A stretch of DNA of 31,841 bases from Saccoglossus kowalevskii (taxonomy: Eukaryota; Hemichordata; Enteropneusta; Harrimaniidae), in assembly GCF_000003605.2 (NCBI RefSeq), contig NW_003113962.1, positions 104,002 to 135,842 of the forward strand. The letters run 5' to 3'. Made by a program: the position numbers and the translations under genes. Numbering within the stretch: the stretch's first letter is position 1; the number at the start of each line of letters is the position of its first letter. The notes below the pieces were generated by a model. It had not been told where the DNA came from, ran no database searches, and saw only the letters and a list, made by a program, of their open reading frames with translations. Positions 9,626 through 22,893 of the stretch are shown in pieces.

Positions 9626-10690
9626 TGACATGGATGTTGTCAATCTTATTAGAAAACGATGAGATACTCCATTTCGTCAGAGACCAAGCATATCACACAC
9701 CACGAGGATCTTTACTCAAGTATAGCAATACTTTGACATAAAATCGGCATATCTGCAAATCTAAAGAGCTCTCTCTTTCACTCTCGCACATTAATTTAGC
9801 CAATTACTTTATTTTGTGAAAACTACACGAGCTAGAGTATCAATAACATATTCATCAAATCCATCCGACTTTCAATATATTCATTTACATTTCATCTCGG
9901 GGTTAGGTAGACAGTTGCCATTCAAGTCCCTTTATACAAGTATATCAATCACTATTTGCTGTGGGTACTCATTGAAACAGCAAATACATCTACTTATTGA
10001 TCCTCTCTAATACGATAATACTTCCAGATTATCAAGCATCTCCTGGATACTGTTCAATCATTCCAAAACAGGCGAAAATAATGTACTGCCGTATATATAT
10101 TAAATTGCAAGTGTTAATCTTCAATTTCCCAAACATCACTTAAATTAATCTAGCTGGCCTCTACCGTCAGTCAATTATTTTGTCTATCTATCACATTCTA
10201 GGATTAGTATTTAACTATGGAGATTAAGAATACTCTTGTAACATCAGAATTCTTATATCGACGAGAAACATGAGACCAGTGAAAAAATAAAACTGCCATG
10301 TGAATGGTATACACTACACAGTATAAATGTTGTGTATGGTACATACTCAGTCATGTTATGATCGTGATTACCACTCACTCATAATTCAGGCCATGCCCCT
10401 TCTGTGACGTAATTGGGTAAAAGTGGCGTTCGTCAACAAATCTATTGTTATTTTTTAAAACGAAAAGCTTTGGTGGACTTATACACATTCATACTTTTAG
10501 ATTAATACTATTCGGATCTGAAAAAAATATTGTTGCTCAAAAATCTGTTCTCGAGTTCGACGTGAACGATTCCGCTGTTTTACAAACAACACACCTTTAC
10601 ATGCTATTGTAGAAATAACATCAGCGTTTTACCTAACAATTAGCAAAATAGTTTAGTGATGAGAATTTAACTGACGTTAGACGTAAATAG
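9626..10690. other. Non-coding stretch
   Basis: No exon, RNA gene or repeat could be supported. The plus open frame at 9816-10010 has no recognisable motif. Confidence 0.4.
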
Positions 10691-10877
10691 CAGCAGAGAT
10701 CTCGTTGAGCGTGAAAGAGGCAAAATACTTTTTTTTTACACCTCAAAGAGTATCCCCCCCCCTCCGTCATCGTATCTACCGTTTCCTGGTCTATGCAATA
10801 TATATATATATAGAACACTATTTGAGAGGGCAAAAACAAGTCTCGTGGCATTCCCGCTCTCAACGAGATCTCGGCGG
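10691..10877. mobile_element. 187-bp inverted-repeat element, possible MITE
   Basis: The ends CAGCAGAGATCTCGTTGAG (10691-10709) and the complement of 10859-10877 match at 17 of 19 positions; the inner 14 bp GAGATCTCGTTGAG is perfect. The interior has a T-run, a C-run near 10756 and an AT dinucleotide tract. I see no clear target-site duplication, so the transposon assignment is less secure than for 780-931. Overlapping frames on both strands here are by-products of the inverted repeat. Confidence 0.5.
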
Positions 10878-11779
10878 ACATTCATATTGTATCGTTACAC
10901 ACACAGTAGATTATTAGAAGATTGAAATGAGCCTGTTCAAAAGGGTGTTAAAATTGTTAGTGAGTTTTTATTGACAGTCCAACAATCAAATGGATATAAC
11001 TTCAACACTCACGGTCAAACCCTGGAAGCAGCCATGTTTTTTTTATTAGAGGACGCTTATGCGCGTAATCATACCATATTTGGAATTCGCATTTCCTAAT
11101 ATGGTAGGATGAAAGTACCAAGTAAAATACCGCAAAATTACGACACGTTGTAACTTATGGCGTTACGGTGACAGATATATAACAATATACTATAATATAA
11201 TATAATATAATATAATATAATATAATAAAATATAGTCATAGTCTAAATTTCTCTCCCCTGGATACTACTAGTTGTCGATAGATTCATACTGGGTCTTTTT
11301 TTACAACCTTACATTATACAAGTGCCTTTCAGCGCCATTAACTACCCTACCTTCTGATGCATCATGCAGATTGTTGCAAGTCAGCTAACAAGGTCCCCAT
11401 TCACTAGCAAACGCTACATAAAGACTCATACACGCCAGACACTTTCTCAAACATTATTTGAATTGCCACCCATCGATCTTCCAATCACACATTCCTGACA
11501 GCCTTTGGCGAAAGGAAACCTTATTCCTGATGAGTTCATTGTGACACAAGTCTGTGTTATCATAGATCGCAACAGTCTCAAGGTGACCTGAGTGAATTCT
11601 AAGGTACAGTTCAGTTATTGCAGTGGTGAACAATAGGGACGGATGTAGAACGTTTGGTTAGGGGTGCACGCTCATAATGACGTAATTAAAGCTTTGCAAT
11701 ATATGTGTAGGAGTTTCGGGAGTTCTAGTGACGCCCGTTAATATATAGTTTGCCATCAATATAAACCATACAATGCTAA
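10878..11779. other. Non-coding stretch with a short pentanucleotide repeat
   Basis: Nothing coding recognised; contains the (TATAA)n tract listed separately. Confidence 0.4.
11190..11232. repeat. (TATAA)n microsatellite
   Basis: About eight pentanucleotide units, the last ones imperfect. Confidence 0.9.
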
Positions 11780-12292
11780 TATAATTGGTGGATCACAGTG
11801 ACTATCTATCAAACAAGAACTACAATTGGTGGACCACTGTGACTGTCTATCATACAAGGAATACAATTGGTGGATCACAGTGACTGTCTATCATACAAGG
11901 AATACAATTGGTGGATCACAGTGACTGTCTATCATACAAGGAATACAATTGGTGGATCACAGTGACTGTCTACCATACAAGGAATACAAATGGTGGGACA
12001 CAGTGACTGACTATCATACAAGGAATACAATTGGTGGATCACATTGACTGTCTATCATACAAGGAATACAATTGGTGGATCACATTGACTGTCTATCATA
12101 CAAGGAATACAATCGGTGGATCACAGCGGCTATCTATTATAGAAGGAATACAATTGGTGGGACACAGTGACTGTCTATCTTACAAGGAATACAAATGGTG
12201 GGACACAGTGACTGACTACCATACAAGGAATACAATTGGTGGATCACAGTGACTGTCTATCATACAAGAAATACAATTGGTGGATCACAGTC
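11780..12292. repeat. 41-bp minisatellite, about 12.5 units
   Basis: Unit starts TACAATTGGTGGATCACAG and continues with TGACTGTCTATCATACAAGG. The spacing is 41 bp, for example 11821 to 11862. Variants include ACAAATGGTGGGACACAG and a diverged unit near 12120-12145 with CAGCGGCTATC. The 73-residue open frame at 12031-12252 reads this repeat through rotating frames and is not a gene. Confidence 0.96.
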
Positions 12293-12961
12293 ACTTTATA
12301 AGAGGTAATGGTTTGGTTATATTTAATTATCCCGATACCACATTATATAGAGATGAGAAAACTACTGCTTGACATAATCGTTCGAGAAATATAAATAGAA
12401 TTTAAATGTAGTGGGCATGTAGTCCTGAAATGAAAAGACTACCTCATGGAAACAAAAATGAAAAAAGCGAAACTATGAAATAAATCGGGATTGTACAGAA
12501 ACATAAAGGTCGAACACGAGATATAGAGAAATATGATTGCTATATGATGCGTGCTAACACTCGGATAATGTTACAATTTAATACGTAAAGATAGGTTTAC
12601 AGTATTTTAATCAGCATGAAAGTTGGGTCAATCCGCTTACAAGCGATTATCGTAGCATACCTGGAAATATCAATCAGATGATTCAAGCAAGATTCAGAAT
12701 AAATTTCAGCCAACCCCACAAATGGAACTCTTTGCTCAGGGGCAAAACGGCTATTTTACATTAGCAAGACAGACGTAATAATGTATATAGCCACTAAACA
12801 TCTTATTTTAATATAGACTCATGAGTTGCCTGTGGTATGTGGTGTGTATGGACAGCATTAAAGGGACAACAGTCAACTTGAGATGATGTTCCTCTGAAGT
12901 GCGTGGTGTAAAAATCCTGTCCACTCGTCAGACGTACCAGCAACAAATAATTAACAAACAA
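12293..12961. other. Non-coding stretch
   Basis: No exon or RNA gene recognised. Confidence 0.4.
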
Positions 12962-13265
12962 AAGACGTTACGTGAGCATAATTGTTCGACCGACCTATCG
13001 TACACATNNNNNNNNNNNNNNNNNNNNNNNNNNNNNNNNNNNNNNNNNNNNNNNNNNNNNNNNNNNNNNNNNNNNNNNNNNNNNNNNNNNNNNNNNNNNN
13101 NNNNNNNNNNNNNNNNNNNNNNNNNNNNNNNNNNNNNNNNNNNNNNNNNNNNNNNNNNNNNNNNNNNNNNNNNNNNNNNNNNNNNNNNNNNNNNNNNNNN
13201 NNNNNNNNNNNNNNNNNNNNNNNNNNNNNNNNNNNNNNNNNNCAATTATGCTTACGTAACGTCTT
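12962..13265. repeat. Inverted repeat bracketing the assembly gap
   Basis: The 23 bp at 12962-12984 and at 13243-13265 are reverse complements at 22 of 23 positions (core CAATTATGC ... ACGTAACGTCTT). The right arm starts at the first base after the gap. The left arm is followed by 23 bp of unique sequence before the gap. This may be the TIR pair of a DNA element or the arms of a longer palindrome lost in assembly. Confidence 0.8.
13008..13242. other. Assembly gap (235 N)
   Basis: A run of N. Open frames spanning it are meaningless. Confidence 1.
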
Positions 13266-16200
13266 ATTAAGCAAAAACATTGTGCATAATATCACCCATT
13301 TGGTTATATTGTTTTGGAAATATAATAACTGCCATGAAAAATAATATGCTTCCCTGCAGTTTAAATAGCTCAATGCGTCTTTATAGGAAGGGTTTACGGC
13401 ACAAATAGTTGCTAAACTAATTATCTATAACTATCTATAGCAACTGTATTGCTTAACTCGCCAAGTTAAATTTGCGATCAAAGGAAGTTTTATATATGTT
13501 TTGACGATGATTACCAATGAGCTCCCATAATAGAATTATTTGCTTATTACACACTACTTAGTTAAATAATATACATCAAAGCAATCAAAAACATGAGACC
13601 ATCTATTTGATTCATGGTTGTTTAGAGTAAACCATGTTTCACAGTCACATCATTTTACGGGAGTGTTGTGTCATTTTTGATTTGCTTAAAGAAGTTAGCA
13701 TAATCATTAGTTTCCAGACTAGGCCCAATTTATAAGTAGGTTTTTTGTAAATCACTTCATAAGTAAGTTTCGAATATTGCATAGCGCTAGCCGACAGCAA
13801 AATACGCTAAATTAAATGTCAGAATATCCTAATTAGAATAATCATTGTCTCCGTCGTGAATAATTATGAACATGTTTTTTACAGTCGTATCTTCTTTTAG
13901 AGTGTTTGGCATACATGTTTGTGTCTGACCTTTATTTTAATGGGTTTAAGAGTGGAAAACATACACATTAATGAAAGATGGTTATTTTAGTATTGATGTA
14001 TGTTACTTTACTTTCCATTTCAATTGTTATAGTGTATGGTTTCAGTTCAACGAATAGCTAATCTCAGTTCTCAAATGGGTGAAAACCCGTAAAATTGCGT
14101 CGTTCTAGGCCGAGGATCACAATGGTTAGAGGTAAAACTGTAATGTGACATTCTTTTACTTATTGTCATAATTTCGTCTGTAAGCTGTTTATATATTTGC
14201 GTGCTCCAAAATTAATGTTTCCCCACTATAATTTATTTACACAGAATCAGGTGTATTTTATCGACCCCGAATTTGTGAAGGGGTTATCTTGGTAATGATC
14301 CTGCAAACATGGGATTATATGTCAAGCAGTTGCCTATCCCAGTTTGGGTTATAGAGGATATCTCATATTTATCTTATATAAACCGTATTCAATACCCTAT
14401 AGAGCGCCCGTCTCATGTTTATTTTGGGAGCTAGCAATATATTCACGGTTTCGGAGATGTATTGATAACATGATTTCATATTTACACTGAAATGGCAAAT
14501 GGGTTTGGTTGAAACACATCCTGAAGTTGGGGTTGGGAGAATTGAAAATGGTGCATACATATATTTATGACACGGACACAGTTTACGTATCTTAAATCAC
14601 CAGCAATTTTCGAAATAATGTCATATATTCAGCATCTCAACGAAGCACACCAAATGCAATTTTGGCATCTTGTACATGTATACTAGAATGACGTACATGG
14701 TTGTTCACAATGTGCTCAGCCGGGGTGCTCGGCCATATTAAAACACACTAAATTATATTAAAACGTACATGCATATATAAGCTTATGTCAAGGTTACCGC
14801 AAAGTATGCAGTCAGGCAGTACGGGGACTCATCGACCTCCGCTACATGTGGTCGATGCGATATTCTAGTGATATTTAGTTTGACAGTTTTGACGTTTAGT
14901 TTGAAATCTCAGTGGCACATCATCATTTTATTCCTGTTAGAACAGCGCGCGAAAAACAATCGCGAGACAGTGCCGTTTTTTATTTATTTAAAAAAAAATA
15001 ACAGCAATATAATTTAAGACTGAACAACAATGTTTCATATGAAGTAACTCTTGAATATCAATAATGCCGAATGTTGACGTCTACCAGTATATTTAATAGA
15101 ACGTATTATACACTCGATTATCAACAACCATTGCCACAACTCTCCGTTGAGGCGCTAAGACGTCACATCGGATTAACATACGTCCTTCAACCGACTAGGT
15201 GTTGTAAATCACGTGCTTATTCGTTAATCGACAGAACAACTTGCCCAGGGCGCGACATTCATTTGCACGAAATGAGACAAATATGACGTACACGTGATAC
15301 AAATTCAAGGTTGTCAAGATTACCAACTTTTTTGTATCTTTTGACTGTTGAAATAAATGACACGGAGCTAGCAAGATATCACGCATGGCTTTAATTCGCA
15401 TATATATTTACACAGAACATAAATAACAATTATAAAGTGCAATGATATGGTATAAATACACAGGCTGATATTACAGGCATGGATAAGTTGAAATAAGTAA
15501 ATAAATAAATAAATACACGTATTATAACTGTTCATAACAATGTGTTAGAATGGATTGTATTGATCACATGCAGGAGGATAGTATCGTGTTTAGCCAAACG
15601 GTTCTCTCTTACGGGTATTTTTTGGAGCAAAGTCGCACAAGCAAAACTTTTACCCTCCCCCACCAAATAACCATAAGTATTTACGATATAATAGTTTAGC
15701 TGAACGCGACGCTATTCTCCAATTAGTCTATGCAGTAGCCGCCACTCAAATACGATGTGCGTACCAAATGCACATAACCAGTTTTTGTAGACACTTTTTT
15801 TTGTGTTTTTAAATTAGATCGTTAACAAGAAGTGTAGTTATCTTTAAATGACAAAATCGTATCGCATATTTACTCCAAATTAAGCTTTTTGTTACAAGGC
15901 TACGTAATCAAAACAAAATGCCATTATGTATATTCCATTCTTGTCAACAATGCGTTCAGGAATAGGTATATTGATAATACGATCTGCCATGTCACGAATC
16001 GTATGTATATGCAACCATTCACTGTTAACAAAAGTCGACAAAGAATTATTAATGGAAATAAACAATACAAATACAACCTGCAATATAATAAATAGAAATA
16101 AATAAATCATAAGTAACACTGATAAAATCAAATCTTGAAGACACTGACTACAATTGAATCTACGCAAGTATTCTTACAATTAGAAAGTGCAAATGATATA

Positions 16201-17880
16201 CGGCATATACAGGATATGTGATTTGCAGTATTAGAGCCCGATATATCACCACATTGTAACCGTATCTTATTGCATGTCTTCAATTTCACGCAAAGTCGAT
16301 ACATGGTTTAGAATATTGTACCTAATGTCTGGCAAATTATTTTTTCTACTGGCAGTAATATATACTGATGCATACTAAGCTATGAGTAATATCGAACGTG
16401 TATCACAAACCAACTAACAGTCGTTAACATAGTAATTATTTTACAGAGATAACACTGAACACAGTAATTACAGTACGTTAATTTAGCAACGTAAATATTT
16501 ACAGCATGTGGTACTCGAACAGGCGTAGACGTACGGTCTCAAAATGGCTGCTTAATAACCGAATTTATTAGACGCCGTGAGCGTGACGCGACATCCGTTT
16601 ATGCCGATTCAAGCCACACAGCGCTGTCAGATAACAGTATTCGCATGGAGTTTGTTTTATATCAACGAAATAAGCTTATTTACATAGTTGGAATGTATGC
16701 GGACTGTATTCAGAAAAAAGATTTATTGATAAACATGTATTTGTATTAAAATCTGCAATTAGGCTTTTAGAGTACCTTTCAATCCATTATATAAATGTAC
16801 TTTACTAACTAATTACACTGAATTGGCAATGTCTGTGATGTATCACAGAAGCATGGCAGTGTCAATAATTTCTGTCAGTTGCAACAATGTTTTAAAAATA
16901 ATGCACGTGACAGCAATTCTTGAGTGCCCAAACTTGCACTTGTGGTGAAATTAATACTGCAGCGGAAAAATTATACATATATACATATATATATATATAT
17001 AAACAGATTAAACTATTACTGACCTGGCATGAAAAAACAAATTATTCACAGCTCTTACATATCGAATATTACAGTGGTTGAAACAAATATTTAACAAGCA
17101 TAACGTAAAAGTGTAGGTTAATTGCACATATAGGGGAGTAGCACATGATTTAATATGTCTGACATAATTGTTGGCATATGAAAACATTGTCTCATATCCA
17201 ACTTGCTCTGTCATTCAACGCAATCATATAATTTTAGAATTTGTGTTCCGGTGGTTCTTCTGCAACAAGCACGTCTAAATCTATATATTTATAAATAGTC
17301 GTTACCAACCACTGTACATTCAATAAATCCTTGATATGTAAACCTAAAATCTGGATGAAACACGACAAGTTATGGAGAGGAATCCGTAGTGCAATAATTT
17401 TCTTGTCTGACCAACATTAAACACAGAGTTGAAAATGGTGGCCAGACTTGGGGGTAATTAGTGCATACAAATGTCCTCAGCGAGGCTAGTGCCACTTCCT
17501 GTATCATTATGTATATCGTAAATATGAACAAATATAGCGAAATGACATCGTATCTCAGTCTAATATTAACAAACAATTTACATACACACATAAAGTGTGT
17601 GCGATGCTATTATTGTAGCAAATATATATGTAGATTAAAAATATTGCAAACGACTGTAGCTTGATTGTACTTTACTAATACTCCTTTCTGCTACAGTATA
17701 GGCGAAAGAAGAATTATATTATCTACAAGTGGAGATTTGGTTGATTATTAGATTAAATTATTTTATTATTAGATGAAATCATGATACATTAGATATTCAT
17801 TCAAGAGTTACGCCAGCACCAGTGGATTCATAGCAACACTACATCTAGTAAGCCAAGAATAAAACATGTACAGCATTTCA
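13266..17880. other. Non-coding stretch
   Basis: No exon could be supported on either strand over 4.6 kb. There is a short AAAT tract near 15497-15514 and an AT dinucleotide tract near 16976-17001. The open frames 15071-15286, 15892-16167 and 17370-17591 have no recognisable domain, and I saw no tRNA-like cloverleaf or box sequence. Confidence 0.4.
16976..17001. repeat. (AT)n tract
   Basis: AT dinucleotide run interrupted by two C. Confidence 0.85.
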
Positions 17881-18281
17881 AGTACCATACAGCATGAATC
17901 GGATCATTTCAAATCATGCAGCATGATTTAAATCATTTCAAGTACCATGCAGCATGATTTAAATCATTTCAAGTACCATGCAGCATTATTTAAATCATTT
18001 CAAGTACCATGCAGCATGATTTAAATCATTTCAAGTACCATGCAGCATTATTTAAATCATTTCAAGTACCATGCAGCATGATTTAAATCATTTCAAGTAC
18101 CATGCAGCATGATTTAAATCATTTCAAGTAACATACAGCATGATTTGAGTCATGTCAAGTACCATGCAGCATGATTTAAATCATTTCAAGTACCATGCAG
18201 CATGATTTGAATCATTTAAAGTACCATGGAGCATGATTTGAATCATTTCAAGTACCATGCAGCATGATTTGAATTATTTCA
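17881..18281. repeat. 31-bp minisatellite with a 14-bp palindrome, about 13 units
   Basis: Unit AGTACCATGCAGC followed by ATGATTTAAATCAT and TTCA, spaced 31 bp (17941 to 17972). ATGATTTAAATCAT is a perfect palindrome present in the central units. Others read ATTATTTAAATCAT or ATGATTTGAATCAT. The edge units are more diverged, and the second unit (17912-17940) is 2 bp short. Confidence 0.96.
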
Positions 18282-21200
18282 AACATTACAATCATCACAG
18301 GTTGAGCTGCGATGACTGTGCAACTCCTGTTTGTAAAGATATTGGAAGAATCTAGAGGATATTTATTGATAAAAGTACTAATACTTAATGCAGCGGAGTT
18401 TATTCTTATTTATTTATTGTTTCAAGTAGCAATCACCTTTTTATTCTGGACATCCTTGTGTTCAGTGCGCCAATAGATCAATTAAATAATTGTGATTTTA
18501 TAGCAGCATCAGTGAAAACTAAACAGGAACTCAAGTACACAAATAATGAGACACACTGAAGTTATGACACAAACCACACCACACAAAGAAGTGAAACGAC
18601 AGTGAAATACAAGAAATACAGAATGGAATGGAGCATGAACTAGTCACTACAGTGTTACCGATGCTATGCAAGCAATGTCTCGTGTGCAATGTTAATGTAA
18701 TATGTGTGTTCCAAATGACTGGAACACGATATATGGCTTTCCCGAAAGGATAAACAATTAATTAGGTGTTTTTCCAGATTGGATATCCTCCGCAAAGTGA
18801 AACAACTATAACAGCATAGGAATAGGTTAGTGAGATTGTGAGCAGGCTTGGGAATCGATGAAAGGTTAATTGCGTGTTGCGCATGCTGGAATCAATTCAA
18901 CTATGTGATTTAATGATATAGAAAATGTAGACGATGTTAAGAGAAAAAAACACACTGATTTCAAGTCAGCTAATTGAAATCAATACTACTGCTCATCTTT
19001 GATGAATGCACTATTGTCTTAATACGCAAACGCGTATTAGATCTCATTGTGTTTAAAACAATCACACTCAACAACTCTGCCACTATTTCACCTTGTTGTG
19101 TAATATATTCAATGCACCGTGCTGTCATTTTCTCATTAAAAGCTAAGCTTATTCCTTATTCTCCATAGTTATATGGCAATTTTAAAAACTTTCTTTCAGT
19201 TTTTCTGTACGACAGCTTGGTCAAATCTGACAACATGGAATGATCCCCGGATTCCAGGAAATACGGGCGTAAAGTGTATAATAGGGGATTGTATGTAAAA
19301 TATGTTCAGCTCCATTCCAATACATGTTCAATGTATAACACCTCTTATATCTACAGGACAGTCATATTTCCACGTAACGCCATGGGATGTAGAGAAGTAT
19401 CGTGAGATGGACAGCTGTAAGGTGTGAAAGAAAAGAAATATTATCAACTAAATGAATAAAGAGTAATAAAAGAAGACGATTCCAGAACATAAAGATGTTG
19501 TGTCCAGCTATATTTTCTGTAACTCGCCAGTACTTCATTCACCATGTAGTTGCAATGTTCTAACACGTTTCAAGATTGTACTACCACTGCCAGCACACTT
19601 CTCACTGCATATCAAAGATGCAATTAGAGGCTAAATCGATTGCATCAAATGAACAAAATTGTAGTCTTTATTCGAAAGGAACAATTTTGTGTCAAATAAA
19701 ACACCGTGTCTATTGATATACACCAAGTACTTTTTTTTAATTTCGAGTAATGGTATTCGATATATTAGATGCGAATTCGCACTTGCTCGTAGGGTATTGA
19801 TTCTGGCAATAACTGTTGGCATTTTATGTTATTGACAGTGTTTTTGTAATTGTAAATACAAGTAGGTTAAACTTTGGTTATGAAGGCAGTCAAGTTTAGA
19901 ACATCAAATTTAGATAACTACACAATAAATATATACCGAAGTGTGTTTGCCCTATGTGTAATTTAAGCGTGAATATAGAAGTTTACTCGTTGAATTATAG
20001 ACTGCAAGTCATAATGTGCTTGGGGAAAAGTTAATGGTTTATATTTGTGCTATTTTAATGTACAAGCCAGTACATTCTTATGGAGAAAGAATAATAGATT
20101 ATCTATGCCGCGGGCACTTGGCTATGAATCTATTTTCATGACCTCTTTGCTGCTATCTGAATGCAAATATTCACTGAACACTGGTTCAGCCAATCGTAAT
20201 TTATTCCAGAACTAATTTAGTGTACTTCCAATTTCGAGCTGATAGTGCTTTTGTTGATTGCTTTGAACCACTATACATGATAAAATGCGACATCGTGTGA
20301 CCAACAAAGAATGACTGTACCCTCCATGCCATGCAATCATATGACGGAAGATTTATGCACAAAAAGCCAATCACTGGTAACAGTAAATTATCTACGCCTA
20401 GGATCTAGGTATTCACACTACACGAACAGTGTTAAGCGTGGTATTCACTGCCAGTCTATTCATCGCGTGCGTCAATTCGATGTGATTAGCTCTGAAGGCT
20501 CTGTAGTTTTAGGTCTACCATTCAAGCCAGTCAAAGCTAGCGTCTTTAATACAATCCACCGGATCATAAGATTACGCACAATGCAATGAAACTTCTAATT
20601 ATGTAGTTGATAGCATGAAATGGGCTATGTGAACCCTTTATTATGAGTGCACTGCGCGCAATAAGGTTCATGGTAAATTTCACAGGGACAGATGTGATGG
20701 CTAACGAGGTTTCTCTCTGACGATGCCTCGACACTGAGCACGCACATGGGACTGCGTTTGAAGAATGCCAAATGATTTAATAACTAGCATTGCATGCAAA
20801 CCGAAATGTAATTTGTACACAGTGATGGCAAATAAGATGTCTCCAGGGTGTAATCAAACACTGTGAAAGTAAACATAGTAGCAACGAGAACGAATATACG
20901 TGCCATAGGACACAATATTTTAGAACTTTTGTTTCTGGGTCAATTAAACGAGTTCGGCAAAGATATCCTTAGCGCTAGGATCCGTGGATGATCTTTCACG
21001 CACCGATGAGAAACAATAAATAATCTGTGGATCCTATTCCAGCCCATGCACTAGAAAACAATTCAAATGAATACACTGCCACAACTTCAAAGCTAATGAG
21101 ACATGCCTACACAGGAAGACATAGCTTCAGGTTCACAGTTAAGGGTACGTTATCGAGTATTAATCTGGTTCCTGAAGTGTATCATTATTTTTTTTACTGA

Positions 21201-22643
21201 AGTGAACAAGACACGATGACACTGTCTGAGATATGAGGGCCTATTTCTTTCGGTAATTACATCGGCAACTCTCTCTAATCAGCAACACAGTTAAATCTAC
21301 AGTCACCACGCAGTGCACGTTTGAAGTGTTTCTTTTCACACCTTGCATACATTCGATGGAGCTTTATGTGGCGCTTTAAGCAAACCAAAGCACGTCGATG
21401 TAGAACAAAATCCAACCGCCTTGAATGAAAGGATATTACAATCAATGATCATTTAACGTAAATCAAAAACACAATCGACGCGTCAAGTCAATAGAAACAT
21501 GTACTTGTTGATGTGTTTATTGATATTCTTTTAGTAAACGTATGTATAGTTGAACTAACGAACTTCTAAAAAAAAAACACGAGAATCAGCACATACTGAG
21601 GATATCAGCCCCGTGAGTAACACAAGGTCACGTGGTGAAATTGAGATCGGATGACAATCGAGTCAGTTACCATATTCACGCACGACAATGTTTATAATTC
21701 AAATAGTACAAGCGCGATTCTCGTAAACGCAATAAAATTGAAATTTACTTGAGAGTAACGTTTTATGATAAATGACGAAATTAATAATTGGTCACTGAAT
21801 TAGCTTCCATATTATCTCCAAGAAGATGATCATGAATAACAATTGGTCGTTGGTTATAGATTTTGTGAAGCTGTTATTTGAAATGAAAAAACGGAACCCC
21901 ATTATGGGGTTCATATTTCAAAATATTGTGTGAACTATGTATTATTTATTTTCTACGGTTATTTATAAGTCTGGAGTTGAATTGAGGAACATCGGCATAC
22001 ATTAAAACAATTTGTCAAACTTGATTTGAACTCTATAAAAGACAGCCATTAAAAGAAAAAACACTTGATGTGATAGGAAATGTGTTCCCTTGAGAAGGAC
22101 CGCACTTTCTATTACCTTGCAAACAACCACAACACTTGCTACAAAAAGAGTGAAACTATGTCTTGAAAACCATAAATTGGAACACGCGCTTTTTCTATAG
22201 AGTAAATCTCTTTGAATTAGCATATCTGCTGTAAAATGGAAACATAGATTCCCAATTTCCACCTTTCCTCCTAGCTACTTTCAATCCTATTTGTTTAATC
22301 CCTTAGCACTACAATCATGCAGAAAGTAACAGGAAATCACTTCCCTTGTGGAAATGGTTTTATGAGATAACGAATCAGCTGCATTTCACGCTGAATAAAA
22401 TCCAACAGTTGAGTCTTATTACTTGTATAGTACACCCCAAGACTACATAAGTGAATGTTAACAAAATTACTGTTTTGTTATTCAGTCAATTGTATTCCAA
22501 TTTCGTTACTGTCCAATCCAGCACATAACTTGCATAACTAATGCAACAAACATTACGACTGGGAAGATATGTTTTATAACCTGGCGTTCATTGATTTGTC
22601 GTGTGTATGTAAAATCAAAAGACTGAGATAAGATTATTTCACT
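18282..22643. other. Non-coding stretch
   Basis: No exon could be supported over 4.4 kb. The plus open frame 20311-20589 (92 residues) and the minus frame 22002-22262 lack motifs or good splice context. An AATAAA on the minus strand (complement of 21945-21950) is a possible distant polyadenylation signal for the GPCR gene. Confidence 0.35.
21894..21912. other. Short perfect hairpin
   Basis: GAACCCCA and TGGGGTTC form an 8-bp perfect stem with a 3-base loop TTA. It stands out for its GC-rich stem in AT-rich DNA. It does not match the histone 3' stem-loop, and no function is assigned. Confidence 0.5.
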
Positions 22644-22889
22644 ATGTATATTACAGACCTCCTAGTTACTTACTACAGTACTGGTACCGAATTATTAGAG
22701 GATTTCAACACTATTGCTACATCACAACATGCCGATCCACGGCATTCATTAGCAACACGTTTACTATGTACAATTTATGATCCAAATAAGGATTTGCATA
22801 GACGTATTTCAGAAAATGGCAATAGTGATTCAGCTAGGTGGTCTGTGCGTATACATCTACTGTACAGATATATCGAAATGATACCTTAA
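22644..22889 (+). other. Unrecognised 81-residue open frame antisense to the GPCR 3' UTR
   Basis: The frame contains TELLEDFNTIATSQHADP and DPNKDLHRRISENGNSD and ends 5 bp from the GPCR stop, on the other strand. Its composition is protein-like compared with other frames in the window, but there is no recognised domain, and a TACAG acceptor-like site near 22674-22678 is the only splice hint. It may be chance. Confidence 0.15.
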
Positions 22890-22893
22890 GTTC

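Noticed and set aside
12031-12252. 73-residue repetitive open frame
   Set aside because: Reads the 41-bp minisatellite through rotating frames; 41 is not a multiple of 3 and there is no start or splice support.
12899-13373. Several open frames across the N run
   Set aside because: They exist only because N codons contain no stops.
20311-20589. 92-residue plus-strand frame
   Set aside because: Begins with ATG but has no recognisable motif or neighbouring exon; not distinguishable from chance.
21894-21912. Bacterial-type terminator hairpin
   Set aside because: The GC-rich stem is real, but the window is eukaryotic and no T-tract follows; the histone stem-loop consensus is not met.
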